Shown here one piece after another: positions 8,994 to 17,958 of a stretch of 64,000 bases of DNA (its first letter is position 1; every line of letters starts with the position of its first letter). Source of the DNA: Pseudoduganella lurida (lineage in GTDB: Bacteria > Pseudomonadota > Gammaproteobacteria > Burkholderiales > Burkholderiaceae_D); assembly GCF_007830455.1 (NCBI RefSeq), contig NZ_VLLB01000001.1:1488001-1552000 (forward strand). The letters run 5' to 3'. A program made the translations under genes and the position numbers. The notes beneath the pieces are model-generated. The model saw only the letters and a list, made by a program, of their open reading frames with translations. It did no database searches and was not told the DNA's origin.

Positions 8994-9917
8994 TCACGCG
9001 ACGCGGCAGGCGGTGCCCGCGCCGCCGTCCGCGCTCCACTCCAGCCAGCCGCCGTCATACACGCAGATGTTTTCGAAACCCATCAGCCAGGCATAGAAAA
9101 ACGCCAGCGAGGCGCGCCAGCCGGTGCCGCAATAGAATGCGATCCGCCGCGACGGCACGATGCCGGCCTGGCCCCAGAACGCGGCGATGTCGGCGGCCGG
9201 GCGCATGGTGCCGTCCGCTTCCTGGTAGGCGCTCATGCTGTTGATGTCGCCATCCTCGCCGGCCCTGCCCCAGCGCGCGCCCGGGATGTCGCCCCGCGCG
9301 GCGATATAGCTGTAGCCCGAGATCCTGCCGAGGAATTCCGCCTCGCTGCGGATGCTGGCCAGCACGCCGCCCGGCTGCGCCAGCAGGGCGCGCGCGGCGC
9401 CGATGCCGATCAGGTAGTCGGGACGGGACGGGAACGCGGCACCGAAGCCGGTGGCGGGCATCGCGGCCCGGCCAGCGCCACCCTCGCAGGGCAAGCCGCC
9501 GGCCTGCCACGCCCCGAAGCCGCCATCGACCAGCCGCACGTCGGCGACCCCGGCATACAGCAGCAGGTGCGCGCAGCGCGCCGCGGCGAGCTGGTTGCGG
9601 CCATACAGGATCACCGTGCTGTCGTGGCGGATGCCGCGTGCCAGCAGCAGCGCCAGCAGCGCGTCGTCCGCCACCTTGTTCCACAGCGGCGGCGCCTCGA
9701 CTTCCGCCGTGTCGAGGTAGGCCGCACCGGGAATGTGCCCCGCCACGAACCCGGCACGCTCGCCGCAGCCCGCCTCGATCAGCAGCCAGCCGGAAGCCGG
9801 CGCCGCGCCCACCGCTTCGCCCGCCAGCACGGCAGCCAGCCAGCCGGGCGCGACGAGCTGGCGCCAGCGCGGCAGGTCCGTGCGGAAGCCGGCATGCCGG
9901 CGCGATGGGGTGCTCAC
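8994..9917 (-). CDS. Sulfurtransferase with two rhodanese domains
   Basis: A 307-residue protein with the tandem rhodanese layout of thiosulfate or 3-mercaptopyruvate sulfurtransferases. The inactive N-terminal domain contains AGHIPGAAYLDT and VDGGFGAWQAGGLP. The C-terminal domain carries the active loop CGTGWRAS with Cys263, followed by YAWLMGFENICVYDGGWLEW. The loop is neither the typical CGSGVTA of mercaptopyruvate enzymes nor CRxGxR/T of thiosulfate enzymes, so donor specificity is open. It starts with GTG and no strong ribosome binding site. Confidence 0.85.
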   Translation of the reverse strand: MSTPSRRHAGFRTDLPRWRQLVAPGWLAAVLAGEAVGAAPASGWLLIEAGCGERAGFVAGHIPGAAYLDTAEVEAPPLWNKVADDALLALLLARGIRHDSTVILYGRNQLAAARCAHLLLYAGVADVRLVDGGFGAWQAGGLPCEGGAGRAAMPATGFGAAFPSRPDYLIGIGAARALLAQPGGVLASIRSEAEFLGRISGYSYIAARGDIPGARWGRAGEDGDINSMSAYQEADGTMRPAADIAAFWGQAGIVPSRRIAFYCGTGWRASLAFFYAWLMGFENICVYDGGWLEWSADGGAGTACRVA

Positions 9918-10045
9918 GAATGGTCGGTGTTGAAAGGGTGGGCTGGGATTGTAGCCGTGCCCGGCCGCAACGGGAAGTTGACATGGGCCTTACAGACCGT
10001 AACTTTTTCTTGAAGAGCCACTTTACAACAGTCAAAAAATTAAAC

Positions 10046-10074
10046 TTGAGTCAACTCTTCCACGGGCATAGCAT
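10046..10074 (+). promoter_or_regulatory. Tentative promoter of the dockerin protease gene
   Basis: TTGAGT (10046-10051) and TAGCAT (10069-10074) are spaced by 17 bases within a strikingly AT-rich intergenic stretch (about 10005-10110). Each box matches consensus at four of six positions. Confidence 0.3.
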
Positions 10075-10191
10075 GGTTGAGCTTCATTATAAAAATTACA
10101 CGACGAAAGCGCCGCCGAAAGCGCCGTCACTGCCAAGGAACGTTCGATACCACCCACCGAAGCGTAGACAACCGAAGCGAAAGGACATCGC

Positions 10192-13100
10192 ATGAGACTG
10201 AAGCCGAGACCGAACCAGTGGAGCACGCCCGACCGGGGCCAGCTGCAGCGCAAGCACCCAGGCGTTCCCGCCACCCTGGCCCTCTGTATTTCCCTGGCAT
10301 TGTCCGGCGCCGCGCCCGCCGCGCAGGCCGCCAAAGCCGAGGTGGCGCCCGTCTCGAACGTGCGCGCCGCACCGTACTGGCAGGACGTGGCCGCGCGCAC
10401 CGATGCCTTGGCCGCGGGCACCGGCAAGAAGGCCGCGCTGCAGCTGCGCCGCTACCATGGCGCCACGCTCGACCGGAGCGGCATGAAGGCGCTGACGGCC
10501 GGCGCGCCGCAGGAACGCACCACCAGTCCCGCGGCCAGCACGCTGACGATCTCCCTGCCCCACCCGGACGGCGGCTACCAGCGCTTCACGCTCGTGGAGT
10601 CGCCCATCATGGAAGCGGGCCTGGCGGCAAAACACCCCGGCATCAAGACCTACCGCGGCAAGGGCATCGACGATCCTGCGGCCACGCTGCGCATGGACAT
10701 CACCCAGCTGGGCCTGCATGCATCGGTGCGCTCGCCGAACGGCGGCTGGTATGTCGATCCCTACTACCGCCTCGATGACAGCCTGTACGCCAGCTACCAC
10801 AGCCATGACCTGGTCAACCAGCACGGCCCGCTGGTGGAAGGCGCGCTGGGCGACGCGCAGCTGACGCTGTCGCGCGGCTTCTACAAGGAAGGCGACAATC
10901 TCGAGGTGCGCGGCCTGAACTTCACGCCGGGCGCCAGCGTGCGCATCACCGTGCGGAGCGAAGGCGACAGCACGGCGCTGCAGAGCGCCAATGCCACGGC
11001 CGACGCCAACGGCGTCGTTACGCTCACGCTGCCGAATGCGACCGCCGGTACCGGCGCCTTCGAAGTCGTGGCCACCGATGGCCGCAGCGAAAGCGCCGTG
11101 TCCTACCACGTGGTGGACACCGACAGCGCCGCCAATGCCGCCGTGGGCACGCAGCTGCGCACCTACCGGCTGGCGCTCGTCACCGATCCTTCCTACGCCA
11201 CCTATTTCGGCGGCGCCGCCAACGTGACGGCGGCCAAGGTCTCGCTGATCAACCGCGTCAGCCAGATCTACGAGGACGAAACGTCGATCCGGCTGGTGCT
11301 GATCGATGCGACCGATGCGCTGAACCTCGACACGGCGGCGCAGATGACGGGCACCAACGGGCCATGCGGCGGCGCGGCCTGCTTCACGCAGGCCCAGGCA
11401 TCGAGCTGCACCAGCAGTTCGCTGACGCGCAACCGCATCGTCACGGGCCTGCTGGCCGGCGCCGGCAACTTCGACGTGGGCCACCTGGCACTGGGCGTGA
11501 ACGGCGGCGGCGTGGCCAGCCTGGGCGTCGTCGGCGGCAACAGCAAGTCGCAGGGCTGCACGGGCATCCCCACGCCGGAAGGCGATTTCTACGCCGTCGA
11601 CTACGTGGCGCACGAGCTCGGCCACCAGTTCTCCGGCAACCACACCTTCAACGGCGTGAACTCCAATTGCAGCGGCGGCAACCGCAACGAGGAAACCTCG
11701 GTGGAACCGGGCAGCGGCTCGTCCATCATGGCCTATGCCGGCATCTGTGGCACGGACAACCTGCAGCCGCACAGCGATCCGTACTGGTCGCAGCGCAGCT
11801 TCGACGAGATCGTCACCTACACGTCCGGCGCGGAAGCCACGGTGAACGAGGTGCAGGTGGCCGTGCTGCGCGGCTTCGCGACGGCCGGCGCGCAGTTCCA
11901 GGTAAGCTGGAACGGCAGCCTGTCCACGCCGATCGTGCGCGGCACCAGCTACACGACGGCCGGCGTGCGTGCCGCCATCCAGGCGATACCGGGCTGGCCG
12001 GCGGGTGCCACGGCGAGCGTCAGCGCGCTCACCGACACCGGCTTCACCGTCACGTTCGGCGGCAGCCTGGCCGGCACCAACGTGCCGTCGCTGCAGGTCG
12101 TCAACCTGAGCGGCGGCGCGACCGGCTACGTGGGCGAGGTCGCGGTGGGCGGCCCGACCACGCGGCGCGGCGCCATCAGCAGCTCCGGCAACAGCGCGCC
12201 GCTGGTCAGTGCGCCGGCCGGCTACACGATCCCGGTTCGCACGCCGTTCGCACTGACGGGCAGCGCCACGGACGCCGATGGCGATGCGGTCACCTACCTG
12301 TGGGAGCAGAACGACATCGGCGAACGCAACGGCACGGGCCTGGTCAGCAACATCAAGACCAACGGGCCGCTGTTCAGCCAGTTCGGCAAGCGCGCCGTGG
12401 TCAGTGCGACCGATACGCTGCAATACAACTCGCCCGGCGAGAACCACGTGACCACCGATCCGACCCGCGTGTTCCCGGATATCGACCAGATCCTGGCGAA
12501 CAACACCAACGCGCTGACCGGCGCCTGCCCGACGCCCGCCGCCACGCCGACGGCCACGGATATCGAGTGCTTTGCCGAGTTCCTGCCGACGGCCGCCTAC
12601 CTGGGCCGGGTGGGCGCGAATGCCAATCCGCCGTCGCTGAACTTCCGGCTGACGGCGCGCGACGGCCAGGGCGGCGTCAGCAGCGCCGACACGCAGCTCG
12701 TGCTGGCACCGGCCGCCGGCCCGTTCCTCGTCACGTCGCCCAATACGGCCGTCACGCTGGAAGCGGGCTCGACGCAGACCGTCACCTGGAGCGTGGCCAA
12801 TACGGACGTGGCGCCGGTGAGCACCGCCAACGTGGCGATCACGCTGTCGGTCGATGGCGGCCATACCTGGCCGTACACGCTGGCCGAAAGCACGCCGAAC
12901 GACGGCAGCGCCGCGGTGCGCCTGCCGGTCATTACGTCCAGCACGGCGCGCATCAAGGTGGCGGCGGTCGACAACGTGTTCTTCGACGTGTCGAATGCCA
13001 ACCTGACGATCCGCCTGACGGGCGACATCAACGGTGATAGCGCCGTAAACTGTGGCGACCTTGCCGTGGTGAAGGCGTCGTTGGGCAAGGCAACCGGCCA

Positions 13101-13206
13101 GGCGGGCTTCGATGCGCGCGCCGACGTGGTCACGGACGGCATCATCAATGTTCGCGACCTGACCTACGTGGCGCAACGCGTGCCGGCCGGGACGGTCTGC
13201 AACTGA
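10192..13206 (+). CDS. Secreted reprolysin-like metzincin metalloprotease with C-terminal dockerin
   Basis: A 1004-residue protein with a long N-terminal region ending in a hydrophobic export signal (TLALCISLALSGAAPAAQA). The zinc site HELGHQFSGNH at residues 474-484 fits HExxHxxGxxH with catalytic Glu475, and the downstream SIMAYAG fits a metzincin Met-turn, as in M12B-type peptidases. Ig/fibronectin-like modules follow (about 680-940). The C-terminus (about 944-1004) is a type I dockerin: DINGDSAVNCGD and DVVTDGIINVRD are its two calcium-loop repeats. AAAGGA precedes the ATG. The next gene encodes a cohesin-domain surface protein, the natural partner of a dockerin. Confidence 0.88.
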   Translation: MRLKPRPNQWSTPDRGQLQRKHPGVPATLALCISLALSGAAPAAQAAKAEVAPVSNVRAAPYWQDVAARTDALAAGTGKKAALQLRRYHGATLDRSGMKALTAGAPQERTTSPAASTLTISLPHPDGGYQRFTLVESPIMEAGLAAKHPGIKTYRGKGIDDPAATLRMDITQLGLHASVRSPNGGWYVDPYYRLDDSLYASYHSHDLVNQHGPLVEGALGDAQLTLSRGFYKEGDNLEVRGLNFTPGASVRITVRSEGDSTALQSANATADANGVVTLTLPNATAGTGAFEVVATDGRSESAVSYHVVDTDSAANAAVGTQLRTYRLALVTDPSYATYFGGAANVTAAKVSLINRVSQIYEDETSIRLVLIDATDALNLDTAAQMTGTNGPCGGAACFTQAQASSCTSSSLTRNRIVTGLLAGAGNFDVGHLALGVNGGGVASLGVVGGNSKSQGCTGIPTPEGDFYAVDYVAHELGHQFSGNHTFNGVNSNCSGGNRNEETSVEPGSGSSIMAYAGICGTDNLQPHSDPYWSQRSFDEIVTYTSGAEATVNEVQVAVLRGFATAGAQFQVSWNGSLSTPIVRGTSYTTAGVRAAIQAIPGWPAGATASVSALTDTGFTVTFGGSLAGTNVPSLQVVNLSGGATGYVGEVAVGGPTTRRGAISSSGNSAPLVSAPAGYTIPVRTPFALTGSATDADGDAVTYLWEQNDIGERNGTGLVSNIKTNGPLFSQFGKRAVVSATDTLQYNSPGENHVTTDPTRVFPDIDQILANNTNALTGACPTPAATPTATDIECFAEFLPTAAYLGRVGANANPPSLNFRLTARDGQGGVSSADTQLVLAPAAGPFLVTSPNTAVTLEAGSTQTVTWSVANTDVAPVSTANVAITLSVDGGHTWPYTLAESTPNDGSAAVRLPVITSSTARIKVAAVDNVFFDVSNANLTIRLTGDINGDSAVNCGDLAVVKASLGKATGQAGFDARADVVTDGIINVRDLTYVAQRVPAGTVCN

Positions 13207-13300
13207 AGCACCGTAACGCAACAGCAATAGCCAGGTGCGGCCACCGCAACGGTGGCCGCCCTTCCCTTCACACTGCCCACAAGGCAACAAGGAGAATCAG

Positions 13301-13870
13301 ATGAATGGATGGAAAAAAGTCCTCGGCGCCGCACTGCTGAGCGCCGCGGCATGGCAGGCCCAGGCGGCCACGCTGGGCACCTCGGCCAGCCCGAACCCGG
13401 CACTGCCCGGCCAGGTGGTCGAGCTGGACGTGACGATCGGCGATGTCAGCGAGCTGTTTGGCTACCAGTTCTCGCTCACCTTCGATGCATCGCTGCTGCG
13501 CGTCACCAGCGTGACGGAAGGCAGCTTCCTCGGTGGTGCTGGCGCCACCTACGGCTTCACGGGCGATGTCGACAATGCGGCGGGCCGCATCGGCTACGTC
13601 ACCAACACGCTGATCGGGCCGTTCCCCGGCGCCTCGGGCAGCGGCAGCCTGCTGCACGTCACGTTCGAAACGCTGGCGTCCGGCACGTCCGCGCTGGGCT
13701 TCTCGGACGTGCTGTTCATCGGCAGCGGCGACGTGGATATCCCCATCACCGTTGCCAGCAGCCCCATCACGGTCTCGGCCGTGCCGGAACCGGCCACCTA
13801 TGCGATGCTGGGCGTGGGCCTGCTCGGCGTGGCGGCGCTGCGCCGCCGCCAGATCGCCGCGCGCACCTGA
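13301..13870 (+). CDS. Cohesin-domain protein with PEP-CTERM sorting signal
   Basis: The 189-residue protein has a signal peptide (MNGWKKVLGAALLSAAAWQA, cleavage near 22), a cohesin-like domain (about 26-155) and a PEP-CTERM tail. Cohesin features are NPALPGQVVELDVTI, GYQFSLTFDASLLRVTSV and SGSLLHVTFETLASGTSALGF. The tail is VPEPATYAMLGVGLLGV followed by ALRRR, the exosortase recognition pattern. AAGGAG lies upstream of the ATG at 13301; the frame is open to 13235 but the earlier start lacks a signal peptide. It lies 94 bases after the dockerin protease, so a tethering role is inferred. No exosortase gene is in the window. Confidence 0.88.
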   Translation: MNGWKKVLGAALLSAAAWQAQAATLGTSASPNPALPGQVVELDVTIGDVSELFGYQFSLTFDASLLRVTSVTEGSFLGGAGATYGFTGDVDNAAGRIGYVTNTLIGPFPGASGSGSLLHVTFETLASGTSALGFSDVLFIGSGDVDIPITVASSPITVSAVPEPATYAMLGVGLLGVAALRRRQIAART

Positions 13871-13933
13871 GGTCCGGCCGAGGGCTGCCCGAGGGCGGCC
13901 TGAGGACCATCCGAAGGCCGCCTGAACCACCGG

Positions 13934-13953
13934 CCGGGCCACCCGTGGCCCGG
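13934..13953 (+). terminator. Hairpin after the cohesin gene, possible terminator
   Basis: CCGGGCCA and TGGCCCGG form an 8-bp stem with a 4-base loop. The U-tract is weak (CTTGTC), so termination is uncertain. Confidence 0.35.
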
Positions 13954-14053
13954 CTTGTCATCGGCCAAGCAGCGGCCCCGGCTTGCCGCGCCGCCATCGA
14001 CGCGCGCCGCGAATGCGGCTATGCTGAAGCACCGCGCAACCGGAGCGATCAGC

Positions 14054-15244
14054 ATGGACCTTCCTGCCTTTCTCGCCTTCCTGTCCCACGGCCTGCTCGA
14101 CTGGCGCCCCTGGGCCGTCGTCGCCGGCACCCTGGCCCTGACGCATGTCACCATCGCCACCGTCACCATCTTCCTGCACCGCTGCCAGGCGCACCGCGCC
14201 CTCACGCTGCATCCCGCGGCCAGCCACTTCTTCCGCTTCTGGCTGTGGCTGACGACGGGCATGGTCACGCGCGAATGGGTGGCCGTGCACCGCAAGCACC
14301 ATGCCCGCTGCGAACTGCCGGGCGATCCGCACAGCCCGGCCGTGTTCGGCATCCGCCGCGTGCTGTGGCAGGGAGCCGAGCTCTACCGTGATGAGGCAGG
14401 TAACGCGGAGACGGTCGCGCAGTTCGGCACGGGCACGCCGGACGACTGGGTCGAGCGCAATGTTTACTCCCGTTTCGTCTGGCAGGGCCTGGGCCTGATG
14501 CTGATCCTCGACGTGCTGCTGTTCGGCGTGCTGGGCCTTACCGTGTGGGCCGTGCAGATGCTGTGGATTCCCGTCACGGCGGCCGGCGTCATCAATGGCC
14601 TGGGCCACTGGTGGGGCTACCGCAATTTCGACGGTCCCCATGCGGCCACCAATCTCGGCCCGCTCGGCCTGCTGATCGGCGGCGAGGAGCTGCACAACAA
14701 CCACCACACCTACCCCACCTCGGCGAAGCTGTCGGCGCGCTGGTTCGAGTTCGACGTGGGCTGGCTGTACATCCGCCTGCTGCAGGCCTGCCGGCTGGCG
14801 CACGTGACGCGGCTGGCACCCACGCCGCGCCTGGACGCCTCCCGCTCGCTCGACCTGGCCACGCTGCAGGCGGTCATCGCCAACCGCCACGAGGTGATGG
14901 CCCGCTATGCGCGCATGCTGCGCCGTTCGTTCCGGGAGGAGGCGAAGCGCGAGCATGCGATCGCCTTCGACAAGCCCTTCCTGGCCCACGTCGCCCGGCT
15001 GCTGCGGCGCGATCCGGCCCTGGTGACGGGCGACCAGGCCGCCTCGCTGGCGCTGTTCCTGGACCAGCGCAGCGTGCTGCACCGCATGCAGCAGCTGCGT
15101 GCCGAGCTCACCGAACTGTGGCAGCGCAAGCATGCCGCGCCCGAGGAACTGCTGGCCCATCTGCGGCAGTGGTGCGAACAGGCGGAGCGGTCCGGCATCG
15201 GCCGGCTGCGCGACTTCGCCCTGCGCCTGCGCAGCTATGCCTGA
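14054..15244 (+). CDS. Membrane acyl-CoA/fatty acid desaturase
   Basis: The 396-residue integral membrane di-iron desaturase has the three histidine boxes HRCQAHR (42-48), HRKHH (79-83) and HNNHH (214-218), with four hydrophobic spans around them. This order fits stearoyl-CoA or acyl-lipid delta-9 desaturases, which put a cis double bond into membrane fatty acids. The C-terminal 150 residues form a helical, Arg-rich extension beyond the catalytic core. The start at 14054 (MDLPAFLAFLSHG) is chosen over an upstream in-frame start at 13955 because the latter adds a non-conserved basic leader. Confidence 0.9.
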   Translation: MDLPAFLAFLSHGLLDWRPWAVVAGTLALTHVTIATVTIFLHRCQAHRALTLHPAASHFFRFWLWLTTGMVTREWVAVHRKHHARCELPGDPHSPAVFGIRRVLWQGAELYRDEAGNAETVAQFGTGTPDDWVERNVYSRFVWQGLGLMLILDVLLFGVLGLTVWAVQMLWIPVTAAGVINGLGHWWGYRNFDGPHAATNLGPLGLLIGGEELHNNHHTYPTSAKLSARWFEFDVGWLYIRLLQACRLAHVTRLAPTPRLDASRSLDLATLQAVIANRHEVMARYARMLRRSFREEAKREHAIAFDKPFLAHVARLLRRDPALVTGDQAASLALFLDQRSVLHRMQQLRAELTELWQRKHAAPEELLAHLRQWCEQAERSGIGRLRDFALRLRSYA

Positions 15245-15322
15245 TGCGGCAATGCCCGGCCCTAGCTGGCCGGGCCGGTGCTGCCGGGTACAATCCCCGC
15301 TTCACCGCACGTTTCGCCATCC

Positions 15323-15916
15323 ATGCCGCACACCCTCGCCGCCCCCTGCTCCGCCGAACTGATCATCAAGAAAAGCCGCTTCATCGCCTGCGTGCAGCCG
15401 ATGACGGACCGCGCTGCCGCCCAGGCCGTCGTGGCGCGCCTGAAGGCGGAACACCCCGGTGCAGCCCACGTGTGCTGGGCGCTGCTGGCCGGCGGGCAGT
15501 CGGCCGCCGTCGATGATGGCGAACCGAGCGGCACGGCGGGCCGGCCGATGCTGGACGTGCTGCGCCACCAGGACCTGGAGGGTGTACTGGCCACCGTGGT
15601 GCGCTATTTCGGCGGCGTGAAGCTGGGCGCCGGCGGCCTGGTACGCGCCTACACGGACGGCGTGGCGCAGGCGCTGCTGGGCGCGGAGCGCGTGGCCATC
15701 GTCAGGCTGCGCGCACTGCGCTGTGTGGTGCCGTATGCGCTGGAAGGCCTGCTGCGCCGCGAACTCGATGCGGCTGGTGCGGAGCTGCTGCAGGTCGCGC
15801 ATGGGGATGACGTGACGTTCGACTTCAGCCTGGCCGAGACGGCTGCCGCGGGCCTGGTGGTCCGGCTGAACGAAGCAGGCCACGGCCGCATCGCCTGGCC
15901 GGACGACGCATCGTAG
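15323..15916 (+). CDS. yigZ: IMPACT/YigZ family protein
   Basis: A 197-residue protein with the UPF0029/IMPACT N-terminal domain: IKKSRFIACVQP, then DDGEPSGTAGRPMLDVL and VVRYFGGVKLGAGGLVRAY, which are diagnostic of the family. A smaller C-terminal DUF1949-like domain follows. Function in bacteria is not settled; a link to translation is proposed from the eukaryotic GCN2 regulator IMPACT. The start MPHTLAAPCSAELI at 15323 fits the family length. Confidence 0.9.
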   Translation: MPHTLAAPCSAELIIKKSRFIACVQPMTDRAAAQAVVARLKAEHPGAAHVCWALLAGGQSAAVDDGEPSGTAGRPMLDVLRHQDLEGVLATVVRYFGGVKLGAGGLVRAYTDGVAQALLGAERVAIVRLRALRCVVPYALEGLLRRELDAAGAELLQVAHGDDVTFDFSLAETAAAGLVVRLNEAGHGRIAWPDDAS

Positions 15917-15922
15917 AAAAAA

Positions 15923-17896
15923 TCAGCGCCGCCGGTGGTGCCGCCGCCGCGCGTTGGTGTTCTGGTCCTGCAGCATCGAATCGACCCGCTCGGAAGCCTG
16001 CCGCGACAGCTCCTGCGCCAGTTCGATGTCGGGGAAATAGTCGGGGAGCCGGTAGCCCAGCCAGGCGTAGGCGGAATACTTGCGGCAGACGTCTTCCACC
16101 TCCTGCAGCGTCATGTGGAACAGCGCCTGGTCGTCCGGCCGCAGGTGCGTGATGCGCTTCTTCGACAGGCCCACGCACCAGTGCTCCCACGCGTGCTGCA
16201 GCGACACCACCTTGGTCGACACGGGCACCAGCGACAGCGCGAACTTTTCCGCCACCGTCAGCGGCAGCGTGTCGAGCCAGGTGGCGCGGTCCATCTGGTC
16301 TTCCGTGATGCGCGGGTAGAAGAAGCCGTCCGGCACGTCGATGTTGTGGATGAAGCGTTTCAGCAGCCGGGCCAGCGAGGTTTCGCGCGTGACGGCGGCG
16401 ATGCGGTGCAGGTGCTCCAGCGTGGGGGCCACCGCGAAGCCGGTCGTGTTCAGCGGCACCGGCTTTTCCTTCAGCAGCGAACGCATGACTTCGTGGCTCT
16501 CGCCATCGAAGCCCGCCACCAGGCCTTCCTCGTGGATGCCGTAGCGCCCGGCCCGGCCGGCGATCTGGCGCGCCAGCGGGGCCGGGATCTCTTCCTCCTC
16601 GTAGCCGTTGAACTTGACGGTGCTCGTCATCACGATGCGCTGGATCGGCATGTTCAGGCCCATCGCGATGGCATCGGTGCCCACCACGATGTCGGCCGCG
16701 CCGTCACGAAAACGCTGCGCCTGCGCGCGCCGCACTTCCGGCGACAGGTTGCCGTACACGGTGGCCACCGAGTGGCCCATCTCGGCCACCATGTCGCGCC
16801 ACATCAGCACGTCGCGCCGCGAGAAGGCGATCAGCGCATCGCCGGGCCGCAGGTTCTGCACCTTGCGCACCGGGCCGGACTCCATTGCCAGCGGGCCCTT
16901 GCGCTTCAGGACATGCACTTCCAGCGGGCACTCCAGCCGCTCGGCCAGCGCCTCGATGGCGCGCCGCGCTTCCGGGGCCCCCACGAGGTAGACGGTGCGG
17001 GCCGGCGCGCCGCACACGGCAGCCGTCCACGCAGCGCCACGGTCGCGGTCGGCCAGCATCTGGATCTCGTCGATCACGGCCACGTCGACGGCCGTGCGCG
17101 AATCGAGCATCTCCACCGTGCTGGCCACGTGGGTGGCGCCTTCGGCCAGGCGGCGCTCCTCGCCCGTGACGAGGCTCACCGCCAGCGGCTTGCCGTGCTG
17201 CGTGACCTCCAGCAGCCGCTCGTAGTTCTCCAGCGCCAGCAGGCGCAGCGGGGCCAGGTAGACGCCGCTGGGCGCTTTCGCCAGCGCTTCCATCGCCTTG
17301 TGGGTCTTGCCGGAATTGGTGGGGCCCAGCAGCGCAATGAACTTGCGGGGCATGCGGCGCGCCACCTCGAACGAGGCGGGATATTCGGCCAGGCTGATGC
17401 TCTGCCGCGTGCGTTCGGCATGCTGTTCCTCGCGCTGGCGTTCGACGGCGTGGCCGAGGCGCTGGCGGATGCGGTCGAACACGGCGCCGGCCGGTTCCGA
17501 CGTCTGCACGTCGGCCAGGGAATGGAGAAAATCCATGGGCGCCAGGCCGAATTCCTCGCACTCGGCCGCCATCTCGCGCACGAACGCCAGCGTGTGGTCG
17601 TGCAGCTCGCGCAGCGCGCGGTCGGTGGAACGTTCCGTGATCAGGGCGGCGCGCGCCTCGCGGTCCAGCTTGCGCCATTTGGACGGCTTGGCCAGGACGC
17701 CCTGGGACGGCACCAGCGCATACGGCACGTGCAGGCCGGCCGCATCGACGCTGCCGTCGAAGCGCAGGAACACGCGGCCCTCCAGCTTCACCAGCGCGAT
17801 CCCGCGCCGCGGCAGGTCCAGGTCCAGGCTCAGTTGCTCGTCGTCGTCGAAAGGCGTGTCGGTGGTCATGGTGGCGGCAGGGGTCGAACGGGCCAC
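15923..17896 (-). CDS. SUV3-like ATP-dependent RNA helicase (SF2)
   Basis: The 657-residue protein has the helicase motifs of the SUPV3L1/Suv3 group: Walker A GPTNSGKT (191-198), motif Ia LAPLRLLALE, motif II DEIQM, motif IV YGNLSP, motif V GTDAIAMGLN and motif VI QIAGRAGR. Suv3 proteins unwind RNA and in mitochondria partner PNPase in RNA decay. N- and C-terminal regions are extended; the tail is Arg/His-rich (ARRRHHRRR). It starts with GTG at 17896, with GAAGGG at good spacing; an in-frame ATG at 17869 has no such site. It is convergent with yigZ, six bases apart. Confidence 0.88.
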   Translation of the reverse strand: MARSTPAATMTTDTPFDDDEQLSLDLDLPRRGIALVKLEGRVFLRFDGSVDAAGLHVPYALVPSQGVLAKPSKWRKLDREARAALITERSTDRALRELHDHTLAFVREMAAECEEFGLAPMDFLHSLADVQTSEPAGAVFDRIRQRLGHAVERQREEQHAERTRQSISLAEYPASFEVARRMPRKFIALLGPTNSGKTHKAMEALAKAPSGVYLAPLRLLALENYERLLEVTQHGKPLAVSLVTGEERRLAEGATHVASTVEMLDSRTAVDVAVIDEIQMLADRDRGAAWTAAVCGAPARTVYLVGAPEARRAIEALAERLECPLEVHVLKRKGPLAMESGPVRKVQNLRPGDALIAFSRRDVLMWRDMVAEMGHSVATVYGNLSPEVRRAQAQRFRDGAADIVVGTDAIAMGLNMPIQRIVMTSTVKFNGYEEEEIPAPLARQIAGRAGRYGIHEEGLVAGFDGESHEVMRSLLKEKPVPLNTTGFAVAPTLEHLHRIAAVTRETSLARLLKRFIHNIDVPDGFFYPRITEDQMDRATWLDTLPLTVAEKFALSLVPVSTKVVSLQHAWEHWCVGLSKKRITHLRPDDQALFHMTLQEVEDVCRKYSAYAWLGYRLPDYFPDIELAQELSRQASERVDSMLQDQNTNARRRHHRRR

Positions 17897-17958
17897 GAGT
17901 ATAGCCCTTCAGGCATGGCCGGCGCAGCACGTCAGAAGCCGCGCCGGCGCGCGGCGGG

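Noticed and set aside
10096..13290. A minus-strand open frame of 1064 codons opposite the dockerin protease
   Set aside because: Arg/Ala/Gly-rich shadow of a gene with clear catalytic and dockerin motifs; no ribosome binding site or domain.
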